Assembly (NCBI RefSeq): GCF_026343125.1
Contig: NZ_JAPEMB010000001.1
Span: 2,728,001-2,792,000, forward strand
Direction of reading: 5' to 3'
DNA from: Streptomyces sp. NBC_00094
Lineage (GTDB): Bacteria; Actinomycetota; Actinomycetes; Streptomycetales; Streptomycetaceae
DNA: 64,000 nt
Both the position numbers and the translations under genes were made by a program. Shown one piece after another: positions 45,453 to 53,381 of the stretch; the stretch's first letter is position 1, and each line of letters starts with the position of its first letter. Below the pieces are notes generated by a model. It did not search any database, was not told the DNA's origin, and saw nothing but the letters and a program-made list of their open reading frames with translations.

Positions 45453-48002
45453 GTGCCCGGTGAGAATCTGTCCCGCGACGAGGCCCACGAGCGGGCCGCG
45501 CTGCTGTCCGTCGACGGGTACGAGGTCGTCCTCGACCTGCGCTCCGCGGTCGGCGAATCAGCCGAGGCGGTGCGCACCTTCCGTTCGGTGACGACGATCC
45601 GGTTCCGCCGCACCGGCACGGGCGGGTCGACGTTCGTCGACCTGATCGCCCCCTCCGTGAACGCCGTCACCCTCAACGGCCGCTCCCTCGACCCGACGGT
45701 CGTCTTCGACGGCTCGCGGATCGCGATCGACGGCCTCGCCGACGAGAACACGCTCGTGGTGGACGCGCAGTGCGCCTACAGCCGGACCGGCGAGGGCATG
45801 CACCGCTTCGTCGACCCGGAGGACGGCGAGGTCTACCTCTACACGCAGTACGAGCCGGCCGACGCCCGCCGGGTGTACGCCACCTTCGAGCAGCCCGACC
45901 TCAAGGCCCCGTACCGCTTCGCGGTGACCGCGCCCGAGGGCTGGACGGTCTGGTCGAACGGCGCCGGGGAGCAGGACGCCGAGGGCGTGTGGCGGTTCGC
46001 GGAGACGGCGCCGATCTCCACGTACATCACCTGTGTCGTGGCGGGCCCGTACCACTACGTGACCGACAGCTACGAGCGCGGCGACCTGACGATCCCGCTC
46101 GGCGCGATGTGCCGCAAGAGCCTCGCGAAGTACTTCGACGCGGACGACGTCTTCCTGATCACGAAGCAGGGCTTCGACTTCTTCCACGACAACTTCGACT
46201 ACCCGTACCCCTTCGGGAAGTACGACCAGGCCTTCGTCCCCGAGTACAACCTCGGCGCGATGGAGAACCCGGGCATGGTGACCTTCCGCGAGGAGTACAT
46301 CTACCGGGGCAAGGTCACGCAGGCCTCGTACGAGAGCCGGGCCAACGTCATCCTCCACGAGATGGCCCACATGTGGTTCGGCGACCTCGTCACCATGGTG
46401 TGGTGGGACGACCTGTGGCTGAAGGAGTCCTTCGCGGACTTCATGGGCTCCTTCGTGAACGCCGAGGCGACCCGCTTCACCAACAGCTGGGTCACCTTCG
46501 CCAACAACCGCAAGGCCTGGGCGTACCGCGCCGACCAGCTGCCGTCCACGCACCCGATCACGGCCGACATCCGTGACCTGGAGGACGCCAAGCTCAACTT
46601 CGACGGCATCACGTACGCCAAGGGCGCGTCGGTGCTGAAGCAGCTCGTGGCGTACGCGGGACGGGACGCGTTCCTGGAGGGCGCGCGCCGCTACTTCAAG
46701 CGCCACGCGTACGGGAACACCCGCCTGGCCGACCTCCTCACGATCCTGGAGGAGACCTCGGGCCGCGACATGAAGACCTGGGCGAAGTCCTGGCTCCAGA
46801 CCTCCGGCGTGAACACGCTGACGCCGGCCGTCACCTACGACGCGGAGGGCCGGATCACCGAGCTCGCCGTCGTCCAGGAGAGCGGCGAGCTCCGTCCCCA
46901 CCGGGCCGCTGTCGGCCTCTACCGGCTGACGCCCGACGGCGACCTCGTGCGCTTCGCGCGCGCCGAGACCGACATCACCGGCGCCCGGACCGTCGTCGCG
47001 GAGCTGGCGGGCGAGGAGAAGCCCGACCTGGTGCTCGTCAACGACGACGACCTGACCTACTGCAAGATCCGCTTCGACGAGGGTTCGCTCGCCACCCTGC
47101 GCGCGCACCTCGGCGACATCACCGACCCGCTGGCCCGCGCCCTGTGCTGGTCGGCGCTGTGGAACCTGACCCGCGACGGGCTGATGCCCGCCCGGGACTT
47201 CGTCTCCGTCGCGCTCGCCTTCGCCGGCCGCGAGACCGACATCGGCGTGCTCCAGATGGTGCACGCCTGGTCGAAGTCGGCCGTCACCCTCTACGCGACG
47301 CCCGAGTGGCGCGAGGAGGGCGGGCGGCTGCTCGCCGAGGGCGGCCTGCGCGAGCTGCGGCTGGCCGAGCCGGGCAGCGAGCACCAGCTGACCTGGGCGC
47401 GGTTCTTCGCGGCCACGGCCTCCACGGACGCCGACTTCCAGCTCCTGGAGGGGCTGCTCGACGGTACGGCGAAGATCGACGGGCTCGACGTCGACCAGGA
47501 GCTGCGCTGGGCGCTGCTCTCCCCGCTGGCCGTGCACGCCCGGGCGGACGAGGGCCGGATCGGCGAGGAGCTGGCCCGGGACGACACGGCGACCGGCAAG
47601 CGCCACCAGGTCCGGCTCCTCGCCTCGCGACCCTCGGCCGCGGTCAAGGCGCAGGCCTGGGCGCAGGTCGTCGAGTCGGACACCCTGTCGAACGCGCTGG
47701 TCGAGGCGACCATCGCCGGCTTCGTCCAGCCCTCGCAGCGTGAGCTGATCGCCCCGTACGCGGAGACGTACTTCGCGGCGATCGAGCGCCTGTGGGGCGA
47801 GCGGTCCATCCAGATCGGCATCGACATCGTCCGGGGCCTCTTCCCGGGGCTCCAGGACAGTGACGAGACCCTGGCCGCGACCGACGCCTGGCTGACGGCG
47901 CACGAGTCGGCGGCGCCGGCGCTGCGCCGCCTGGTCCTGGAGGCGCGGGACGACCTGGCGCGGGCGCTGCGCGCGCAGGCCTGCGACCGACTGGCCGCGT
48001 AG
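45453..48002 (+). CDS. pepN: Aminopeptidase N (M1 family), copy 1
   Basis: An 849-residue zinc aminopeptidase. Exopeptidase motif GAMEN is at residues 268-272, zinc site HEMAH with His302, Glu303, His306 and the third ligand Glu325 (LWLKESF). The N-terminal beta domain (YEVVLDLRSAVGES), the catalytic domain and the helical ERAP1-like C-terminal domain are all present. GTG 45453 was chosen because AAGGAG lies 5 bp ahead and the resulting N-terminus (VPGENLSRDEAHERAALL) aligns with the second copy at 60231. It removes N-terminal residues from peptides; no signal peptide, so cytoplasmic. Confidence 0.95.
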   Translation: MPGENLSRDEAHERAALLSVDGYEVVLDLRSAVGESAEAVRTFRSVTTIRFRRTGTGGSTFVDLIAPSVNAVTLNGRSLDPTVVFDGSRIAIDGLADENTLVVDAQCAYSRTGEGMHRFVDPEDGEVYLYTQYEPADARRVYATFEQPDLKAPYRFAVTAPEGWTVWSNGAGEQDAEGVWRFAETAPISTYITCVVAGPYHYVTDSYERGDLTIPLGAMCRKSLAKYFDADDVFLITKQGFDFFHDNFDYPYPFGKYDQAFVPEYNLGAMENPGMVTFREEYIYRGKVTQASYESRANVILHEMAHMWFGDLVTMVWWDDLWLKESFADFMGSFVNAEATRFTNSWVTFANNRKAWAYRADQLPSTHPITADIRDLEDAKLNFDGITYAKGASVLKQLVAYAGRDAFLEGARRYFKRHAYGNTRLADLLTILEETSGRDMKTWAKSWLQTSGVNTLTPAVTYDAEGRITELAVVQESGELRPHRAAVGLYRLTPDGDLVRFARAETDITGARTVVAELAGEEKPDLVLVNDDDLTYCKIRFDEGSLATLRAHLGDITDPLARALCWSALWNLTRDGLMPARDFVSVALAFAGRETDIGVLQMVHAWSKSAVTLYATPEWREEGGRLLAEGGLRELRLAEPGSEHQLTWARFFAATASTDADFQLLEGLLDGTAKIDGLDVDQELRWALLSPLAVHARADEGRIGEELARDDTATGKRHQVRLLASRPSAAVKAQAWAQVVESDTLSNALVEATIAGFVQPSQRELIAPYAETYFAAIERLWGERSIQIGIDIVRGLFPGLQDSDETLAATDAWLTAHESAAPALRRLVLEARDDLARALRAQACDRLAA

Positions 48003-48013
48003 TTCTCGGAACG

Positions 48014-48047
48014 GTGGGGGTCGCGCGCTTCGGCGCGCGGCCCCCAC
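48014..48047 (+). terminator. pepN terminator with C(UUCG)G tetraloop
   Basis: A 15-pair stem (one G/T) capped by a CTTCGG loop, 11 bp past the stop codon, e.g. GTGGGGG pairing with CCCCCAC. Confidence 0.9.
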
Positions 48048-48180
48048 CGGCATGTCCGGGGCGCGTGTGCTTCGGCGCGCGGCGCCGCCGGCATGTCCGG
48101 GGCGCGTGTGCTTCGGCGCGCGGCGCCCCCACCGGCATGTCCGGGGCGCGGCCTGCACCGGCATGTCCGGAGCCGTCGGC
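48047..48180. repeat. Tandem repeats derived from the pepN terminator
   Basis: Four units beginning ccggcatgtccgg at 48047, 48088, 48132 and 48158, with lengths 41, 44, 26 and about 23 bp. The first two carry the hairpin sequence gcttcggcgcgcggc also found in the terminator, so the terminator side appears partly amplified. Units 3 and 4 are truncated. No coding signal. The rest of the gap to 48235 is GC-rich and featureless. Confidence 0.8.
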
Positions 48181-48235
48181 GGGGCGTGCGGCCCCCGTGG
48201 GTGCGCGGCCCCCATCGGCACTCGAACGCGCGTAC

Positions 48236-48258
48236 TTTAGGGCGAGGTTGTCCCTAAA
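48236..48258. promoter_or_regulatory. 7-bp inverted repeat upstream of the AbiEi/DUF559-like gene
   Basis: TTTAGGG-N9-CCCTAAA, centred about 70 bp before the start codon. Its A/T content stands out against the surrounding GC-rich DNA. Typical of an operator for a dimeric repressor; the regulator is unknown and could be the downstream gene itself if its N-terminal domain binds DNA. Confidence 0.5.
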
Positions 48259-48315
48259 TGTCGACGAGCGTGTAACAGGGGTTAGGGGGACCTTCGGAAG
48301 CGGAAGACCCCCGGC

Positions 48316-49323
48316 ATGAACCACAACACCCCCATCACCCCCCGCCCCCTCCCCCTCGCCTCCCGCACCACGCGGACCCAACGACTCGCCTCCGCGGCCC
48401 AGTTGAGGGCGCAGGGCGTGCCCGCCGGCGAGGTCGCCGCACGGTGCCGGCCCGGCGGCGGCTGGCAGCAGCTCCTCCCGGGCGTCGTGTTCCTCCACCC
48501 CGGGCCCCCCACCAGCGAGGACCGGCTGGGCGCCGCGCTCCTGTACGCCCGCCGGTCCGGGTCCGTGCCACCACAGGGACCCGAGGCGATGATCACCGGG
48601 CTCGCCGCGCTGACCCTGCACCGCTTCGCCTCCGCTCCCCCGCTCACCGCCCTGGACCGCATCGACGTCCTGGTCCCGCGCACCCGGCGGCTGCGCTCCA
48701 CCGGCTGGGTGCGGGTGCTGCGCGCCGCCGACAGCCCGGAGCCGGTGGAGCTCACCGGCCTCCCCGTCGCCCCGGTCGCCCGCGCCGTCGCCGACGCCGT
48801 GTCGGGCCTCTCGGACGCCGACACGGTACGTCGGCTCCTCACCGAGGCGGTCCGCGGCGGCCACTGCGAACCCGCCGCGGTCGTACGGGAGTTGAGCCGG
48901 GCCCGACTGCTGACCCGGCCGCACGTGGTGGACGCGGTGGACGCGCTGCTCGTGGAGGGACGCTCGCTCTCCGAGGAGCGGCTGTACGAGATGGTGCGGG
49001 AGTTCGGGCTGCCGGACCCGCTGTGGAACGTGGACCTGCGGCTGCCCGGCGGCCCGCACCTGGGCGGGGTCGACGCCTACTGGCCGGACCAGGCGGTCGC
49101 CGTCGAGCTGGACACCCGGGCGCCCCGGCAGGACGACGACGCGCTGTGGTCCGAGTACACCCGCAAGCGCGAGCACCTGGAGCGGCTCGGCATCACGGTC
49201 GTCCACCTGACCCCGCGCAAGCTGCGCGAGGCCCTGGACCAGCAGGCCACCGTGGTCCGTACGGCCCTGACGGCCGCTCCGGACCGGCAGCCCAGCGCGT
49301 ACGTCGTCGTCCTGCCGCGCTGA
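48316..49323 (+). CDS. AbiEi-antitoxin-like/DUF559-like nuclease-fold protein
   Basis: A 335-residue protein. The N-terminal part (TQRLASAAQLRAQGVPAGEV then PGVVFLHPG) resembles the winged-helix AbiEi-type domain common in actinobacteria. The C-terminal ~90 residues look like a DUF559/Vsr-type PD-(D/E)XK fold: GGVDAYWPDQAVAVELDTRA supplies Asp...Glu-x-Asp, followed by RKREHLERLGITVVHLTPRKL. Related proteins are abundant solitary genes with no proven function. No partner toxin (AbiEii-like) is adjacent. A Pro-rich N-terminus begins at ATG 48316. Confidence 0.7.
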   Translation: MNHNTPITPRPLPLASRTTRTQRLASAAQLRAQGVPAGEVAARCRPGGGWQQLLPGVVFLHPGPPTSEDRLGAALLYARRSGSVPPQGPEAMITGLAALTLHRFASAPPLTALDRIDVLVPRTRRLRSTGWVRVLRAADSPEPVELTGLPVAPVARAVADAVSGLSDADTVRRLLTEAVRGGHCEPAAVVRELSRARLLTRPHVVDAVDALLVEGRSLSEERLYEMVREFGLPDPLWNVDLRLPGGPHLGGVDAYWPDQAVAVELDTRAPRQDDDALWSEYTRKREHLERLGITVVHLTPRKLREALDQQATVVRTALTAAPDRQPSAYVVVLPR

Positions 49324-49335
49324 CCCGGTGAGGGG

Positions 49336-50481
49336 TCAGCCCTGCGGGGTGACGCCGCAGAACTCGGCCTCCAGGACCGGCCCGGAGTCGCCCGTCCAGT
49401 CGGCGTTGAAGTTCAGGGCGAGCGAGTGGCTGCCGTCGCGGGTGACCTGGGCGTCGGAGGAGGAGCCGTGGATGCCGCCGCCGTGGCCCCAGATCTCCTC
49501 GCCGCAGCTCAGCTTCTGCTTCATGAGCCCGAGTCCGTACCCCGCCCCGGGGAGGTCGGGGGAGATCGGGACGGTGGTGGTCATCTCCGTCAGCTCGGCC
49601 TTCGGGAGGAGCCGGCCCTTCAGCAGGGCACGGTAGAAGGTCTGCAGGTCGCCGGAGTCGGAGATCATCTCGCCGGCCGCGTAGGCGAGGGTGGGGCTGA
49701 GCCGGCTGACGTCGTGGATCTGCGCGTTCGGGTCGGCGTAGAGCTTGGACCAGGCGGGGGAACTCGGCTTCGGCATCGTCACGTCGGTGCCGGGGACGCT
49801 GGTGGCGCGGAGCTTGAGGGGCTTGATGATGCGGTTCTCGACCGCCTTGCCGTACGGACGTCCGGTGACCTTCTCGATCACCATGCCGGCCAGGACGTAG
49901 TTGGTGTTGGAGTAGTTCCAGTCGGTGCCGGGGGCGAAGTCGGGGGCGTGGGTCATCGCGATGGCGACGAGCTGCTCCGGGGTCCACCGGTCGTAGCGGT
50001 GCTCCAGGAAGCCGGGGCCGAAGACCTTCTCCTGGAAGCCGGGGTCGGACGTGACGCTGTAGATGCCGCTGGTGTGGTTGAGCAGCTGACGGACGGTGGT
50101 CTTCCGCCCGTCGTGGCCGTTGCCCCGGACGACGCCGGGCAGCCACTTCTCGACCGGGTCGTCGAGGTCGAGGCGGCCCTCGGCCTGGAGCTGGAGGAGG
50201 ACGGTGGCGACGAAGGTCTTGGTGATGGACCCGACGCGGTAGCGGTCGTTGCCCTTGCGCTCGCCCGCGGTACCGGTCCACGCGTGCCGTCCGTCGCGGG
50301 CCTGGGCGACGGCGCCGGGGACGCCGGCGTCGACGGCGGCCTGGAGCGCCTTCTGGGTGGGCGCGTGGTCCTGCTTCACGGGCGCGGGCGCCGCCAGGGC
50401 GGGTGCGGCGAGGGCGGTGGCCGCGAGGCCGGCCACCAGGGTGGCGGCGACGACGGTACGGGCGGTGCGTGCGGCTGACAT
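49336..50481 (-). CDS. Secreted serine-type DD-carboxypeptidase/beta-lactamase fold
   Basis: A 381-residue class C/R61-like enzyme. A signal peptide (RTVVAATLVAGLAATALAAP, cleaved around ALA-AP near residues 26-32) precedes the catalytic domain. Motifs: SITK (SxxK, Ser near residue 85 in RVGSITKTFVATVLL), YSN (NYSNTNYVLAGMVIEKVTG) and HGG (EIWGHGGGIHGSSS). Most similar in layout to Streptomyces R61 DD-peptidase, so it probably trims or senses peptidoglycan stem peptides outside the cell. Start ATG 50481. The 134-bp upstream gap to the NUDIX stop holds no other gene. Confidence 0.93.
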   Translation of the reverse strand: MSAARTARTVVAATLVAGLAATALAAPALAAPAPVKQDHAPTQKALQAAVDAGVPGAVAQARDGRHAWTGTAGERKGNDRYRVGSITKTFVATVLLQLQAEGRLDLDDPVEKWLPGVVRGNGHDGRKTTVRQLLNHTSGIYSVTSDPGFQEKVFGPGFLEHRYDRWTPEQLVAIAMTHAPDFAPGTDWNYSNTNYVLAGMVIEKVTGRPYGKAVENRIIKPLKLRATSVPGTDVTMPKPSSPAWSKLYADPNAQIHDVSRLSPTLAYAAGEMISDSGDLQTFYRALLKGRLLPKAELTEMTTTVPISPDLPGAGYGLGLMKQKLSCGEEIWGHGGGIHGSSSDAQVTRDGSHSLALNFNADWTGDSGPVLEAEFCGVTPQG

Positions 50482-50615
50482 GCGGGCTCCCCTGTTCCTG
50501 TTCCTGCGAACGCTGTGCTGCGGTCGGCGGGGAGGACCACGGGGTTGCCGGGACGGTTGAGCGGGAGCGCGGTGGTTGAGCCGTTTTCAGCCGTTCGGAG
50601 CATGCGAAGGAGAGG

Positions 50616-51083
50616 TCAGCCGTTCGACGGATCGGCGAGGCGGGAACGGCCCACGGGAGGTCGCTCGCGCCACAGGTCGAGCCCGATGTCGACGAGGGAG
50701 ACGCGGGGCAGACCGGGGACGGCGTCGAGCGGATGCCAGGCGGCGAGATCCGTCGAACCGCCGGTCTCGTTGCGCAGGGCACCCCCCGTGACCTGCGCCT
50801 CGTAGATGATCCGCAGGCCCTGGAAGTCGCCGGGACCGGCCAGGCGGCGGAGCCAGCTCCGGCGGATCGAGTCGATGCCGAGGAGGGCGGTGGGTTCGGT
50901 GAGGTACCCGGTCTCCTCCTCGACCTCGCGGACGACGGTGTCGACGGGCTCCTCGCCGTGGTCCATCCCGCCGCCCGGCAGGGTCCATTGCTTGTTGCCG
51001 TCGCTCGACACCCAGCGGGCGAGGAGGACCTCGCCGTCACGGACGCACACGGCGTAGGCCGCCACCCTCAACTCCTGCTTCAT
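50616..51083 (-). CDS. NUDIX hydrolase
   Basis: A 155-residue protein with a complete Nudix box, GGGMDHGEEPVDTVVREVEE then ETGY (consensus Gx5Ex7REUXEExGU), near residues 37-60, which binds the catalytic Mg. The rest shows the usual beta strands (AAYAVCVRDGEVLLARW). Substrate unknown; the wide family hydrolyses nucleoside diphosphate derivatives. Starts 10 bp past the HPP gene stop, so it is likely co-transcribed with the HPP and flavin-oxidase-like genes. Confidence 0.92.
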   Translation of the reverse strand: MKQELRVAAYAVCVRDGEVLLARWVSSDGNKQWTLPGGGMDHGEEPVDTVVREVEEETGYLTEPTALLGIDSIRRSWLRRLAGPGDFQGLRIIYEAQVTGGALRNETGGSTDLAAWHPLDAVPGLPRVSLVDIGLDLWRERPPVGRSRLADPSNG

Positions 51084-51092
51084 GCACAGAGG

Positions 51093-51770
51093 TTAGAACC
51101 AGTACGCGGGATATGTCCGCCCCGCTGCACGGGCTCCCGTGAGACCCACTGCGACGAGGAGGAGGGAGGCGAGCGCGAGAAGGCCGAGAAACGACCAGAA
51201 CGGCGGGGACTGGAGGGCGACGATGACCGCGGTGGCGGCGGCGGGCGAGTGCGGGGTGCGGGCGCACATCATCACGCCGAGCGCGAGGCCGCCCGCGACG
51301 GCGGCGCCCCAGAGACCGGGTCCCGCCACGGCGAGGACCGCGAAACCGGTGAGGGCGGAGAGCAGTTGGCCGCCGACGACCGAGCGCGGCTGGGAGAGCG
51401 GCAGGTCGGGGGCGCCCGCGACCAGCGCCATGCTCGCCGCGAGCGGGGGGATGAGCAGGGGCTGGTGGAGGAGGGTGCCGACGGCGACCAGGAGGAGGAG
51501 CGCGGTGACGGCGGTCGCGGTACCGGCGAGGAGGACCCGGGGGCGGGGGCGGGCGGGGGGTCCGGGGCGGGCGGCGGCCGGAGGGGCGGTGGCCGTCGCG
51601 GGTGCCGGGGTGGCGGTGGCCGGGGTGGCGGTGGCCGAAGTCGTGATGGCCGGAGTGGTGGCGGCCGGGGTGGCAGTGGCCGAAGTCGTGATGGCCGGAG
51701 TGGTGGCGGCCGGGGTGGCAGTGGCCGAAGTCGTGGCGGCCGGGGTGGCGGTGGCCGGGGTGATGGGCAC
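51093..51770 (-). CDS. HPP-family membrane protein with Ala/Thr repeat N-terminus
   Basis: A 225-residue protein, GTG start at 51770 (VPITPATATPAATTS). The first ~65 residues are a low-complexity Ala/Thr/Pro/Ile tract coded by 45-bp DNA repeats. From about residue 78 four membrane helices match the HPP family: VLLAGTATAVTALLLLVAVG, HQPLLIPPLAASMALVAGAP, LTGFAVLAVAGPGLWGAAVA and LALGVMMCARTPHSPAAATA, with the conserved HSPAAATAVI. HPP proteins are proposed nitrite or small-anion transporters. The neighbouring flavin-type oxidoreductase ends 14 bp before its start. Confidence 0.85.
   Translation of the reverse strand: MPITPATATPAATTSATATPAATTPAITTSATATPAATTPAITTSATATPATATPAPATATAPPAAARPGPPARPRPRVLLAGTATAVTALLLLVAVGTLLHQPLLIPPLAASMALVAGAPDLPLSQPRSVVGGQLLSALTGFAVLAVAGPGLWGAAVAGGLALGVMMCARTPHSPAAATAVIVALQSPPFWSFLGLLALASLLLVAVGLTGARAAGRTYPAYWF
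51631..51750. repeat. 45-bp tandem repeats within the HPP gene
   Basis: Units 51631-51675 and 51676-51720 are identical; 51721-51750 is a shortened, slightly diverged third. A 45-bp period equals 15 codons, so copy-number change keeps the frame. They encode Ala/Thr/Pro/Ile repeats at the N-terminus. Confidence 0.92.
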
Positions 51771-51784
51771 GGGCGGTCCTCGGG

Positions 51785-52666
51785 TCAGGGGGTCGACGGG
51801 TTGGCCGGGGAGTACTCCGGTGCGGACCAGCGCAGGGGGCTGCCCGCCGGCGTCTCGGCCGTGCGGTCGACGCGGAAGCGGACGAGGCGCCCCTCGGGGC
51901 CGTACTCCGTGTGCGCGAGGCCGCTGAGCTGGAGGGTCGTCCCGGTCTCCCAGTCGAGGAAGAGCAGGCCGGCGCGGCCGTCCTCCTCCAGGTTGCCCAG
52001 GGTCAGGAACATCGCGTTGCCGGGGTAGTCCCGCCAGCTGAGCTCCCGGGGCGAACCGACCCGGACGAAGCCGGGGTTGCCGCCGCGGTGGCTGGTGTCG
52101 ACGCCGTCGGGTGCGGCGGTGGCGACGAAGAAGGTGTCGGCGGCACGGACGCGGCGCACCTGGTCGGGGGTGAGCGCCTCGCCGTGCCGCACGGCACCGG
52201 ACTCGGGACGGGCGGCGCCGGAGTCGTACAACTCCCGCTTCTGGAGGTACTTCGGGCAGTTGGAGAAGACCTGCTCGGCCTCGATGGCGAGGCCGCGCGC
52301 GCTGGGCCGCGCGGTGCCGTTGAGCCGCATGCGGCGGCGGGTGCGGGGGTCGAGGGCGATCGTGCCGACGGGGGTTCCGGCGGCGGTGACGGCCGCGGCG
52401 AGCGGGTCGTGGGCGGGGACGCCCCCGGCGACGGAGACGGTGTGCGGGCCGGTGGCGCGGGCGAAGCCGGGCGCCCCGGTGAGCAGCGACGACCAGACCC
52501 GGCCGCCGGGGTCCGCGGCGCCGATGACCAGCATCGGCTGGGCCTCCAGGAAGGCGGCGGCGACGGGGCGGATGCCGGGGGTGATGGAGCGGCCCACGTG
52601 GGCCGCGAGGTCGCGGACGCCGAAGCGTTCCTGTACGGCGAGGGAGCCGGAGTGGTAGGCGCCCAT
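51785..52666 (-). CDS. Pyridoxamine 5'-phosphate oxidase-family (FMN-binding split barrel) protein
   Basis: A 293-residue protein of the PNPOx-like clan. MLVIGAADPGGRVWSSLLTG and DTFFVATAAPDGVDTSHRGG are duplicated split-barrel strands. PGFVRVGSPRELSWRDYPGN and AGLLFLDWETGTTLQLSG match the flavin-nucleotide-binding subgroup of about 300 residues. VFSNCPKYLQKRE is a typical marker of that subgroup. It may use FMN or F420; reaction unknown. A GGAGGA site lies 5 bp ahead of ATG 52666. Probable first gene of an operon with HPP and NUDIX. Confidence 0.87.
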   Translation of the reverse strand: MGAYHSGSLAVQERFGVRDLAAHVGRSITPGIRPVAAAFLEAQPMLVIGAADPGGRVWSSLLTGAPGFARATGPHTVSVAGGVPAHDPLAAAVTAAGTPVGTIALDPRTRRRMRLNGTARPSARGLAIEAEQVFSNCPKYLQKRELYDSGAARPESGAVRHGEALTPDQVRRVRAADTFFVATAAPDGVDTSHRGGNPGFVRVGSPRELSWRDYPGNAMFLTLGNLEEDGRAGLLFLDWETGTTLQLSGLAHTEYGPEGRLVRFRVDRTAETPAGSPLRWSAPEYSPANPSTP

Positions 52667-52724
52667 GAGGTCCTCCAGGGTGAGGGTCGCGGGAGTACGG
52701 GCCTTGGCGCGGCCGGCGCGTTCG

Positions 52725-52786
52725 GGTTGTGCCCACCCTCCTCCAGAGGGGGACCCCCAGCCCCGGCGGAACGCATGCCCACAACC
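52725..52786. repeat. Intergenic inverted-repeat element (gttgtg...cacaac)
   Basis: GGTTGTG (52725-52731) and CACAACC (52780-52786) bound a GC-rich core with CCTCC and GGGGG tracts and GGGGACCCCC. It lies just after the VOC gene stop. I recall similar short elements scattered between Streptomyces genes, where they may act as terminators or small mobile repeats. Copy number in this genome cannot be judged from one window. Confidence 0.5.
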
Positions 52787-52794
52787 AGGTCCAG

Positions 52795-53250
52795 TCAGAA
52801 GAACCCGCAGGTGGGGGCCGTTCCGACCGGGGCTTCGGCGGATTCCGCACCCGTCGGGACCGAGATCTCCAGGCGGGTGCCGTCCGGGTCGTGGAAGAAG
52901 ATGCCGCCGGAGGCCGCGCCCTCGCGGTGGGCGACGACGCCCTCGTACGCGAAGGAGGTGCCGCGGGCCGTGAGCGCGGTCTCGGCGGCGCGGACGTGCG
53001 CGAGGGACTCGGCCTCGAAGGCGAGGTGGTGCAGGCCGGGCCGGGCGGAGTCGTAGGCGCCCTCGGCCTGCTGCCAGAGGGTGAGGACCAGCCGGCCGTC
53101 CTGGCCGAGGAAGGCGTAGCGGCTCTCCCCTTCCTTGCCCTCGCCGAGGACCTCGAAGCCGAGGACGTCTCCGTAGAAGCCGAGCGAGCGCTCCAGGTCG
53201 GTGACGTTGAGGCCGACGTGGTGGGTGGTGAGCGTGCCGATCGCGGACAT
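52795..53250 (-). CDS. VOC-family (glyoxalase/dioxygenase-like) protein
   Basis: A 151-residue vicinal-oxygen-chelate protein with two beta-alpha-beta-beta-beta modules. The metal-site pattern fits an extradiol or glyoxalase-like enzyme: His10/11 in TTHHVGLNVTDLERSLGFY, His in GLHHLAFEAESL, and Glu in DPDGTRLEISV. Also typical is GIFFHDPDGTRLE. Substrate unknown. Divergent from the CGNR regulator with a shared palindromic operator candidate, which suggests it is regulated by that protein. Confidence 0.9.
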   Translation of the reverse strand: MSAIGTLTTHHVGLNVTDLERSLGFYGDVLGFEVLGEGKEGESRYAFLGQDGRLVLTLWQQAEGAYDSARPGLHHLAFEAESLAHVRAAETALTARGTSFAYEGVVAHREGAASGGIFFHDPDGTRLEISVPTGAESAEAPVGTAPTCGFF

Positions 53251-53287
53251 GGCTGTCCCTTCCTCGCAGTGGCCGGCCCCCCTCGGG

Positions 53288-53317
53288 CTAACCTCTTAAT
53301 TCGACTTTAAGGGTTAG
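53288..53317. promoter_or_regulatory. Palindromic operator candidate between VOC and CGNR genes
   Basis: CTAACC-tc-TTAA-N7-TTAA-g-GGTTAG is a nearly symmetrical, A/T-rich site 38 bp ahead of the VOC start. A half-site TTGAGGGGTTAG recurs at 53348-53359, 22 bp before the CGNR start. Both would overlap the divergent promoters. Confidence 0.65.
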
Positions 53318-53381
53318 ACGCGAAGGGCGTCAACCGCTCACGTACTCTTGAGGGGTTAGTTCACCGAGGAGGGTGCCCGCC

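Noticed and set aside
48047..48180. CRISPR-like array after pepN
   Set aside because: Units are contiguous and of unequal length with no unique spacers, and no cas genes are near; better explained as tandem terminator-derived repeats.
51631..51750. CRISPR or satellite array in the HPP gene
   Set aside because: The repeats are in frame, contiguous and translated; no spacers.
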